Below, one piece after another: positions 18,050 through 25,290 of a DNA stretch of 64,000 bases. The position numbers and the translations under genes are program-made. The first letter of the stretch is position 1; every line of letters begins with the position of its first letter. Source of the DNA: an uncultured Altererythrobacter sp. (GTDB taxonomy: Bacteria; Pseudomonadota; Alphaproteobacteria; Sphingomonadales; Sphingomonadaceae); contig CAJXJY010000005.1 of NCBI GenBank assembly GCA_913055875.1, positions 1 through 64,000 of the forward strand, given 5' to 3'. The notes beneath the pieces are model-generated. The model did no database searches. It was given only the letters and a program-made list of their open reading frames with translations, and was not told where the DNA came from.

Positions 18050-18170
18050 TTTCAGCGAAACTGAACGGTTTCGGCACCGGCCCACGCCCCCACCCGGCCA
18101 CCCATAGGATACTATGGTCGGGGTGGCCGGGTGGGGGCGTGGGCCGGTGCCGCTTCAGCCAAGCTGAGAA
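18050..18170. repeat. Family B repeat, locus 1: perfect 32-bp-stem hairpin
   Basis: Arms 18072-18103 and 18121-18152 are exact reverse complements (32 bp) around a 17-base spacer that itself holds ATAG/CTAT. The arms begin CGGCACCGGCCCACGCCCCC. Flanking words TTTCAGCGAAACTGAA and CTTCAGCCAAGCTGAG also pair weakly. It sits between two same-strand genes. Confidence 0.9.
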
Positions 18171-18214
18171 CATTGCCGCTTGCGCGTGCCAGCTGTATTG
18201 CCCATCTGGGGCAC

Positions 18215-18727
18215 ATGGACGAGAGCCTCCCGACTAGGAGCGATACCGCTCCGCCCGAGACCGTCGGCGACGATCCGCTGACGCCCCTGCACCCGGACCA
18301 CGTCAGTGTGCTGCGCATCCAGGCGGCGCTGTTCGCACTGCCTTTCGTGATCGCCTCGCTGGTGCTCGAGGCGGTCGACATCCTGCCGATGGGTATTTTC
18401 GCGATTCCCGTGGTGCTGGTGGCGGCGTTCGTCGTCATCCGCGTCCCGCTGCGTCGTTATCAGGCGAAGGGCTACACGATCGGCGCGAACCGCCTGCGCG
18501 TGGTGCGCGGCCTGCTGTTCCGCTCGGACACGGTGGTGCCGTTCGGCCGGGTCCAGCATATCGATGTCGACCAGGGGCCGCTCGAACGGATGTACGGCCT
18601 CGCCACGCTGACGGTGCACACGGCGGGTTCGCACAACGCCTCGGTCCATCTGCCCGGCCTGGCGCATGACGACGCGGTCGCCATGCGCGAGGAAATCCGC
18701 GCGCATATCCGGCGCGAGACGGTGTGA
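18215..18727 (+). CDS. Bacterial PH-domain membrane protein (YdbS-like)
   Basis: 170 residues from the ATG at 18215. Two hydrophobic segments (about 40-85) are followed by a single bPH2 (DUF304) domain: YTIGANRLRVVRGLLFRSDT, VPFGRVQHIDVDQGPLERMYGLATL. Such proteins occur as pairs in many bacteria and are membrane associated; their role is poorly defined. The stop overlaps the start of the next gene (GTGA), which encodes the larger partner. Confidence 0.85.
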   Translation: MDESLPTRSDTAPPETVGDDPLTPLHPDHVSVLRIQAALFALPFVIASLVLEAVDILPMGIFAIPVVLVAAFVVIRVPLRRYQAKGYTIGANRLRVVRGLLFRSDTVVPFGRVQHIDVDQGPLERMYGLATLTVHTAGSHNASVHLPGLAHDDAVAMREEIRAHIRRETV

Positions 18728-20262
18728 GCGACGCAGGCATGCCCCCGACGGCGGAGCCGCGCCGCACCGCGCCGGTCGGACTGGTGGTCAAGGGTATCGC
18801 CGGGCTGCGCCAGTCGGTCCCGGCGCTGCTCGCGCTGATCTTCGTGATGCGCGACGAGGGGCCGATCCTGTGGATCGCGCTCGGTGCCGCCGTGCTGGTG
18901 CTGGCGATCAACTTCCTCGTCGCCTGGCTGCAATGGCACCGGCTGACCTTTCATGTCGGCGAGGAGGACATTCGCGTCGAGAGCGGCATCCTGTCGCGCG
19001 CCGCGCGCTCGGTTCCCTATGAACGGATCCAGGACGTCAGCCTCGAACAGGGGCCGCTGGCGCGCATTTTCGGGCTGGTGCAGGTCGGGTTCGATACCGG
19101 CGCGGGCGGCAAGGACGACCTCAAGCTCGCCTTCCTGACCGAGGACGAAGGCGAAGAGCTGCGCGAACTGGTGCGTGCGCGCAAGGACGGAACCGCGCCA
19201 GTCGGCGAGGATGGCGAGACGGCGCCGCAGGAGGCCGCACCGGTGCTGTTCGCGATGGGGCCGTCTCGCGTGCTGACCTACGGCGTATTCGAATTCTCGC
19301 TCGCCGTCATCGCGGTGCTGTTCGCTGCGACGCAACAGTTCGAGTTTCTGCTTCCGTTCGAAATCTGGGATTTCGATGCCTGGGAGGAACGCCTCGCGGG
19401 GCCGGGGGCGTGGCTTTCCGGATTGGGTCCGACTGCGCAGATAGTCGGCGGCACGATCGCCGCAACGTCGCTGATCGCGGTCGGTTTCGCCACGGGTATC
19501 GTCCGCACGGCGCTGCGCGAATGGGGTTTCCTGCTCGAAAAGACCGCCAAGGGCTTCCGCCGCCGCCGCGGGCTGCTGACGCGGACCGACGTGGTGATGC
19601 CGGTCCACCGCGTGCAGGCGATGCGGATCGGCACGCGGATGGTACGCCGCCGGTTCGGCTGGCACGGGCTCAAATTCGTCAGCCTGGCGCAGGATTCGGG
19701 GTCGTCGAGCCATGTCGTCGCACCGTTCGGCAAGCTCGACGAGATCTGGCCGGTGGCCGAAGTGGCCAGGTTCGAGCGGCCGGGCGAAAACGTGGCTTGG
19801 CAACGCGCCTCGTCCGCGTACCGTTTCGATTCGATGGCGCTCGCATTTGCGATCCCGGCGCTGATCGCCCTCGCGGCGCTGGCAGTGACGGTCGCTGCCC
19901 CGGTCGATGAGGTCGGCTATCCGGTTCTTGCGCTCATCCCGCTGGCGCTCGGTGCTTTTCTGGCGGCGGGGCAATGGATCGAGTGGAGGAACACGCTGCA
20001 CGCGACCGATGCGCGGCAGATCCTCTCCCGGCGTGGCTGGCTTGCGCCGCGGATCGACATCGCGCCGCGGGTGAAGCTGCAATCGGTCGATTTCCGCCAA
20101 GGCCCGCTCGCCCGCTGGCACGGTTACGGGACGCTGCATCTCGGGGTCGCAGGCGGAAAGCTGGAAATTCCCGGCGTCCCGGAAGCGCGGGCGAAGGAGT
20201 TGCGCCGCGCCGTGCTCGACAGCATAGCGACGACCGATTTTTCGGAATTGAACGAGGGTTAG
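18724..20262 (+). CDS. Large multi-PH-domain membrane protein (YdbT-like)
   Basis: 512 residues from a GTG start. Three bPH2 repeats are separated by membrane segments: first around 75-135 (VESGILSRAARSVPYERIQD), second around 270-335 (RRGLLTRTDVVMPVHRVQAM), third around 430-500 (LSRRGWLAPRIDIAPRVKLQ). It is the classical partner of the preceding small PH protein, coupled by a 4-bp overlap. Probably an inner-membrane complex; the ligand is unknown. Confidence 0.87.
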   Translation: MSDAGMPPTAEPRRTAPVGLVVKGIAGLRQSVPALLALIFVMRDEGPILWIALGAAVLVLAINFLVAWLQWHRLTFHVGEEDIRVESGILSRAARSVPYERIQDVSLEQGPLARIFGLVQVGFDTGAGGKDDLKLAFLTEDEGEELRELVRARKDGTAPVGEDGETAPQEAAPVLFAMGPSRVLTYGVFEFSLAVIAVLFAATQQFEFLLPFEIWDFDAWEERLAGPGAWLSGLGPTAQIVGGTIAATSLIAVGFATGIVRTALREWGFLLEKTAKGFRRRRGLLTRTDVVMPVHRVQAMRIGTRMVRRRFGWHGLKFVSLAQDSGSSSHVVAPFGKLDEIWPVAEVARFERPGENVAWQRASSAYRFDSMALAFAIPALIALAALAVTVAAPVDEVGYPVLALIPLALGAFLAAGQWIEWRNTLHATDARQILSRRGWLAPRIDIAPRVKLQSVDFRQGPLARWHGYGTLHLGVAGGKLEIPGVPEARAKELRRAVLDSIATTDFSELNEG

Positions 20263-20266
20263 ATTG

Positions 20267-20600
20267 TTTCAGCGTAGCTGAAGCGGCTACGGCACCGGCC
20301 CACGCCCCCACCCCGGAATTTATATTTCCGGCGGTGGCTTGGCTTGTCACCACTTTGGTAGTCGTCGGCCCGCCGGGGCTGTTCCATCCCACGCCCCCAC
20401 CCGGCCACCCATAGGATACTATGGTCGGGGTGGCCGGGTGGGGGCGTGGGATGGAACAGCAAGGTCAGGACGGAGGTCCTGACCGCACGCAACAAGGACT
20501 CCGGGTGGGGGCGTGGGCCGGTGCCGCAAGCTCATGACGGAGGTCATGAGCGCATCCGACAAGGACTAGCCGGTGCCGCTCCAGCGAAGCGGAAAACGAC
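20267..20600. repeat. Family B repeat, locus 2: nested hairpins
   Basis: Fills the gap between two convergent genes. It contains a perfect 33-bp stem (20378-20410 with 20428-20460) around the same 17-base loop as locus 1. Two small hairpins have different stems but identical design: 20463-20484 (GGTCAGGAC, loop GGAG) and 20530-20551 (GCTCATGAC, loop GGAG), each followed by an ACAAGGACT tail. CGGCACCGGCCCACGCCCCC and its complement lie outside the inner stem, as if one element had inserted into another. Confidence 0.9.
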
Positions 20601-20601
20601 T

Positions 20602-20901
20602 CTAGGCGCGCAGTTCGGCCCAGTCCGGGTTGCGGCGGAATTTCGCCTCGACATAGGAACATTGGGGCACGATCCGGAAACCCTGCTCGCGCGCATCGGC
20701 GACGAGCGCGTCCACCAGCGCCGCCGCCACCCCGCGCCCGCCGATCTCGGGCGGAACGAGCGTGTGATCGGCGACCCGCACATCGTCGCCGCGCGCCTTC
20801 CACGTCAGCCGGCCGGCGACATCGCTGTCCGGCACATGCGCGACATACTCGCCGCTGCTGCCCTTGTCGGTATGGGTGATTTCGAGGCCTTCGACAGTCA
20901 T
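20602..20901 (-). CDS. Small GNAT-fold acetyltransferase (COG2388 type)
   Basis: 99 residues from the ATG at 20901. The sequence reads as a minimal GNAT domain: AGRLTWKARGDDVRVADHTL then VPPEIGGRGVAAALVDALVADAREQGFRIVPQCSYVEAKF, where GGRGVA is the acetyl-CoA binding loop. It resembles the YjdJ-like one-domain acetyltransferases. Substrate unknown. Divergent from the threonine aldolase gene. Confidence 0.82.
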   Translation of the reverse strand: MTVEGLEITHTDKGSSGEYVAHVPDSDVAGRLTWKARGDDVRVADHTLVPPEIGGRGVAAALVDALVADAREQGFRIVPQCSYVEAKFRRNPDWAELRA

Positions 20902-20955
20902 CGGATCGCGTCTCCTTCTTGCCTTCAACGCCGGTGCCGCTAGGGCCGTTCCGCA

Positions 20956-21960
20956 ATGACTACCGGCCAGTTCCTCTCCGACAACGCCGCCGCCGTCCAT
21001 CCGAAGGTGTGGGAGGCGATGCGCGCCGCGGATGTAGCCGATGCGCCCTACGACGGCGATGCCTTGTCGCAGGCGCTCGACGAGCGCTTTTCGGACCTCT
21101 TCGAGCGCGATTGCGCCGCGCTGTGGGTGGCGACGGGTACGGCGGCGAACTGCCTCGCGCTGGCGACCTTGTGCCAGCCGCATGGCGGGGTGGTGTGCCA
21201 CCGCGAGGCGCATATCGAGATGGACGAGGCGGGCGCGCCGGGCTTCTACCTCCACGGCGCCAAGCTGATGCTGGCGGACGGGGAAGGAGCGAAGATCGAT
21301 CCGCAAGCGATCCGCGCGGCGATCGATCCGATCCGCGACGACGTCCATCAGGTCCAGCCGCACGCGATCTCGATCACGCAGGCGAGCGAATACGGGCGGT
21401 GCTATCGCCCGGCGGAAATCGCGGCCATTGCCGAACTCGCACGCGAGCGCGGGCTCGGCCTGCACATGGACGGAGCGCGGTTCGGCAATGCGGTGGCGTT
21501 CCTCGGCTGTGCGCCGGGCGAGGCGGCGGGGCCGGTCGATGCGTTGAGCTTCGGCTGCGTCAAGAACGGGGCAATGAGCGCCGAGGCGATCGTCTTCTTC
21601 GATCCCGCGGCCGCCGATCTCGCGCGCTATCGCCGCAAGCGCGCCGGGCATTTGCAGAGCAAGGGGAGGTTCCTGGCGGCGCAAATCCTCGCCATGCTCG
21701 AAGAAGACCTGTGGCTCGACAATGCACGCGCGGCCAATGCCGCCGCGCAGGAGATCGCTTCGAGCTGCGGCGAGCGGCTGATGCACCCGGTCGAGGCGAA
21801 CGAACTGTTCGTGCGCTGCACGCCCGAGGAACGCGACGCTCTTCGCGCGCAGGGCTTTGGCTTCTACGACTGGGGCGCAAATGCGGCGCGTTTCGTCACC
21901 GCGTGGAACAGCGATCCCGATGCGGCGTCGGCGCTGGCCGGGGCGATCGCCGCGCTATGA
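20956..21960 (+). CDS. Low-specificity L-threonine aldolase-like PLP enzyme
   Basis: 334 residues. A fold-type I PLP enzyme of the beta-eliminating lyase/threonine aldolase family. FLSDNAAAVHPKVWEAM opens the protein; ATGTAANCLAL binds PLP phosphate; LHMDGARFGNAV has the cofactor-pyridine Asp; and SFGCVKNGAM has the Schiff-base Lys. It would cleave L-threonine or L-allo-threonine to glycine and acetaldehyde. The stop overlaps the next gene's start (ATGA). Confidence 0.88.
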   Translation: MTTGQFLSDNAAAVHPKVWEAMRAADVADAPYDGDALSQALDERFSDLFERDCAALWVATGTAANCLALATLCQPHGGVVCHREAHIEMDEAGAPGFYLHGAKLMLADGEGAKIDPQAIRAAIDPIRDDVHQVQPHAISITQASEYGRCYRPAEIAAIAELARERGLGLHMDGARFGNAVAFLGCAPGEAAGPVDALSFGCVKNGAMSAEAIVFFDPAAADLARYRRKRAGHLQSKGRFLAAQILAMLEEDLWLDNARAANAAAQEIASSCGERLMHPVEANELFVRCTPEERDALRAQGFGFYDWGANAARFVTAWNSDPDAASALAGAIAAL

Positions 21961-22901
21961 GCGGGACGCAGCCGGGTTCGGGCAATTTGCTCGAGCCGCG
22001 CAACCTGCTGCCGTTCCTGCTTGTCAGCCTGATCTGGGGCGGGACCTGGCTTGTCATCCGCGACCAGTTGGAGAGCGTTCCGGCGCAATGGTCGATCACC
22101 TATCGCTTCGCCATCGCCGCGCTCGGGATGTTCGCGCTCGCGGCGTGGCGGCGCGAGCCGCTGATGCCGCCGCGCTCGGGATGGAAATGGGTCGCGCTGA
22201 TCGGCGTATTGCAATTCGTGCTCAATTTCAGCTTCGTCTACAATGCCGAGCGGTTCATCACTTCGGGGCTCGTCGCAGTGATGTTCGCGTTGCTGATGGT
22301 ACCCAATGCGATCCTCGGCCGGTGGCTGCTCGGGCAGAGCATCACCCGCGCCTTCGTGATCGGCAGCTGCATCGCGGCGAGCGGGATCGCGCTGCTGTTC
22401 GTGCACGAATACCGCGCCTCGCCCGCGACGCTGTCGGACGTCCTGCTCGGGGTCGCGCTGACGGCGGGCGGGATCCTCGCCGCCTCGGGCGCGAATATCG
22501 TGCAGGCGATGGAGGGCGCCAAGAAGCTGCCGTTCCTGACGCTGCTGGCCTGGGCGATGGCGGCCGGCGTGGCGATCAACACCGTGCTGGCATGGTTGCA
22601 GAGCGGTCCGCCAGCCTTCGATCCGCGTCCGCAATATGCGCTCGGCGTGGTCTATCTCGGCCTGCTCGGCTCGGTCGTCACCTTCCCGCTCTATTACCGT
22701 CTGGTGCGCGAGGTGGGGGCGGGCACCGCGGCCTACTCCTCGGTGCTGGTGCCGGTTGTCGCGATGATCCTGTCGACCATGTTCGAGGGCTTCGTGTGGG
22801 ACTGGCTGCCCGCATCGGGGGCCGTACTGGCGATGACGGGGCTGCTGGTGGCGATGCGCGGCAGACCGACGCCGCCGAAGCGCGCTACTCCCGAGCCGTA
22901 A
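21957..22901 (+). CDS. EamA/DMT-family transporter
   Basis: 314 residues with about ten hydrophobic segments arranged as two EamA repeats: first LLPFLLVSLIWGGTWLVIRD to about residue 140, second from TLSDVLLGVALTAGGILAA. Drug/metabolite transporter superfamily, likely an exporter; substrate not predictable. Translationally coupled to the threonine aldolase gene by a 4-bp overlap. Confidence 0.88.
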   Translation: MSGTQPGSGNLLEPRNLLPFLLVSLIWGGTWLVIRDQLESVPAQWSITYRFAIAALGMFALAAWRREPLMPPRSGWKWVALIGVLQFVLNFSFVYNAERFITSGLVAVMFALLMVPNAILGRWLLGQSITRAFVIGSCIAASGIALLFVHEYRASPATLSDVLLGVALTAGGILAASGANIVQAMEGAKKLPFLTLLAWAMAAGVAINTVLAWLQSGPPAFDPRPQYALGVVYLGLLGSVVTFPLYYRLVREVGAGTAAYSSVLVPVVAMILSTMFEGFVWDWLPASGAVLAMTGLLVAMRGRPTPPKRATPEP

Positions 22902-23120
22902 TTTGTTGCGTGCGGATCGGACCTCCGTCCGATCCTTGGCTGTTCCATCCCACGCCCCCATCCGGCCACCCCGACCATAGTATCCCATGGGTGGCCGCCG
23001 TCCGGGGGAAGCATTCCCCCGGAATCCTTCCTGATCCCGAACGCGGGGCGTGGGATGGAACAGCCCCGGCGGGCCGACGCTTGTCAAGTAGCGACAGGTC
23101 TCGTCACCCCCGGAAAACAA
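22902..23120. repeat. Family B repeat, locus 3
   Basis: Between convergent genes. A small hairpin at 22914-22935 (GGATCGGAC stem, loop CTCC on this strand) is followed by outer arms GGCTGTTCCATCCCACGCCC and its complement ending GGGATGGAACAGCC. These enclose a rearranged interior with a CCGGGGGAA/TTCCCCCGG hairpin. The orientation is opposite to loci 2, 5 and 6. Confidence 0.88.
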
Positions 23121-23125
23121 AACGC

Positions 23126-23902
23126 CTAGACCAGTGCCGCCAGTCCCTCACGATACGTCGGATAGCGCGGTCGCCAGCCCAGAACTCGTTTTGCCTTGCC
23201 GTTGGCGACGCGGCGGTTCTCCGAATAGAAGCCACGCGCCGCTTGGGAGAGGCCTGCTTCCTCCACAGTCTGCAAGGGCGGCAGCTTGACACCGAGCAGA
23301 TGGCAGGCCTCTTCGATCACCGCATTCTGGCTGGTCGGCAGGTCGTCGGAAAGATTGTAGGCACCCGGCGCGGCGTCGCGTTCGACCGCTGCGACCACGC
23401 CCGCGACGATATCCTCCACATGCACCCGGCTGAAGACCTGGCCCGGCAGGTCGATCCGGTGCGCCTTGCCGTCGCGCACCCGGTCGAGCGCGCTGCGACC
23501 CGGGCCGTAAATTCCCGGCAGGCGGAACACGCGCGCGCCGCGATCCATCCAGCGTGCATCGCATTCGGCTCGTGCGGTGCGACGGCCCCGGCCGGTCGGG
23601 GCGCTCTCGTCGACCCACGCGCCACCTGCATCGCCGTAGACGCCGGTCGAGGAGAGATAGCCGAGCCAGCGCTGCCCCAGCGCATCGGCGTAACGGTCGA
23701 GCACGATGTCGTCGCCATCGGCTGGGGGGACAGAGGACAGGATGTGTGTCGCCCGCCCGATTGCTTCGCGAACCGCGCTCTCGTCGCCGAAATCGAGATT
23801 CCCTGCGCTCCCGGTCGCATCGACCTCCCAGCCTCGTCCGCGCAGCGGATCGGCGATGCGCGATGCCGTATAGCCCAGACCGAAGACGACCAGCCGGCTC
23901 AT
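23126..23902 (-). CDS. NAD(P)-dependent epimerase/dehydratase-like protein (YeeZ-like)
   Basis: 258 residues. The Rossmann start LVVFGLGYTASRIADPL carries a GxGxxA-type dinucleotide motif. GYLSSTGVYGDAGGAWVDE and FRLPGIYGPGRSALDRV match extended SDR / YeeZ-type enzymes. The classical YxxxK is not obvious, so activity is uncertain. Its start overlaps the stop of the M48 protease gene (ATGA), so the two are co-transcribed. Confidence 0.82.
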   Translation of the reverse strand: MSRLVVFGLGYTASRIADPLRGRGWEVDATGSAGNLDFGDESAVREAIGRATHILSSVPPADGDDIVLDRYADALGQRWLGYLSSTGVYGDAGGAWVDESAPTGRGRRTARAECDARWMDRGARVFRLPGIYGPGRSALDRVRDGKAHRIDLPGQVFSRVHVEDIVAGVVAAVERDAAPGAYNLSDDLPTSQNAVIEEACHLLGVKLPPLQTVEEAGLSQAARGFYSENRRVANGKAKRVLGWRPRYPTYREGLAALV

Positions 23903-25146
23903 TCGCTGTCGAGATAGCCTTCCTCGGGCACGACCATTTGCGGGTCCTCGACGTTTGCCGCCTTCCATTCCATCGCCATCGTCACGCGCGTCCGGCCCGA
24001 GGGGTGGTCGAAGAACAGGAATTCCTCGACCGCGCCGGGCTCGATCTTGCGGTATTCGCTCAGCCGCATCGCGACCCTGGCGAAGCCGTCGGGTTCGCGC
24101 GCGGCCTCGAGCCCGAAGGCGTCGGCGGAACTCTCGTTGATCCGGATCAGCGAGTTGAACGCGGGCGTCATGAGCAGGAAATAGACCGACAGCAGGATGC
24201 CGAGCACCGGCAGCGAGGCGGGATCGGCCAGCTCGCGCACGCCCCAGCGCTCGCCGTAACGCGCGATCAGCCATGGCGCGATGCGGCTGGCGAGGAACAG
24301 ACCGAGCGCGAATATCGCGAGCACGATCCCGACGATCCACCACACGTGGTTGAGCTTGTAGTGGCCCAGCTCGTGCCCCATCACCGCCAGCACTTCCTCG
24401 TCGCTGGTGCGCTCGAGGAGGTTGTCGTTGAGCGAGATGCGGATCGTCGGTCCGATGCCCGAGACATTGGCCGAGATCCGCTTGTGCTGCTTCGACTGGT
24501 CGAACACGTAGATATGTTCGGCGGGGACGTCGTAGCGCGCCGCCATCGCCTCGATCTTGCTGCGCAGCGGACCCGCTTCCATCTCGGTGTAGTCGTTGAA
24601 CAAGGGTGCGATCCAGACCGGCGCGACCAGCAACCCGATGGCGAGGAAGATCCCGACCACCCCGCTGCCCCACAGCCACCAGGTCTTCGGCGCGCGCCGG
24701 ATCACCGCGTAGATCGCCACCACGATCAGCGGCATCGTCACCAGCGAGATGGCAAGCCCGATCGCGAGTTCGCCGAACCAGGCGCCGAAGGACTGGCTCA
24801 TCAGGTCGTACTGTTTCTCGCGGACGAAACCGGTGTAGATCGTCCATGGCAGCGTCAGCAGCCAGCCGGCCACCGAATACAGCAGTGCGGTGAGCCAGGT
24901 CACCAGCCAGCGGCGCTTGAACACACGCTCGCCGAAATTCCTGAACGCTGCGGTGATGCGAAACCGCAGCAGCAGCCCGTCGACCACGATCGCCACCAGC
25001 GCGCCCCACAGTGTCAGCCAATAGCCGCCTTCGAAATAGGCGTCGGACTGTTCGCGCGCCGCGCCCTGCAGCGTATCGAGATAGGCGCGCGTGGCGGTTT
25101 CGACGTCGAATGCGCCGCCGCTCGCGGCGAGCAGGTCGATGATCAT
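23899..25146 (-). CDS. M48-family integral membrane metalloprotease (Ste24-like)
   Basis: 415 residues with about seven membrane segments. The N-terminal M48_N region (about 1-205) is followed by the zinc protease domain with GHELGH (HELGH at 258-262). The downstream zinc Glu is probably in INESSADAFGLEA, and FFDHPSGRTRVTMAM is characteristic of CAAX prenyl protease 1 homologues. In bacteria these act in membrane protein quality control; native substrates are unknown here. Divergent from pepN across 144 bp. Confidence 0.9.
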   Translation of the reverse strand: MIIDLLAASGGAFDVETATRAYLDTLQGAAREQSDAYFEGGYWLTLWGALVAIVVDGLLLRFRITAAFRNFGERVFKRRWLVTWLTALLYSVAGWLLTLPWTIYTGFVREKQYDLMSQSFGAWFGELAIGLAISLVTMPLIVVAIYAVIRRAPKTWWLWGSGVVGIFLAIGLLVAPVWIAPLFNDYTEMEAGPLRSKIEAMAARYDVPAEHIYVFDQSKQHKRISANVSGIGPTIRISLNDNLLERTSDEEVLAVMGHELGHYKLNHVWWIVGIVLAIFALGLFLASRIAPWLIARYGERWGVRELADPASLPVLGILLSVYFLLMTPAFNSLIRINESSADAFGLEAAREPDGFARVAMRLSEYRKIEPGAVEEFLFFDHPSGRTRVTMAMEWKAANVEDPQMVVPEEGYLDSE

Positions 25147-25290
25147 GGCCTGGTTTCCTCCCTTGGCCCGTGGTGTTGCCGGGCGCGGGCAAAGTCAATC
25201 GGCGCCGCGCATGCGCTCGACCGATGAACGGAAGCGCTCGACGGACGTTGGAGGATGGAGTTTCGCGCCGCACAAGCTAGAGAGCCGCCC

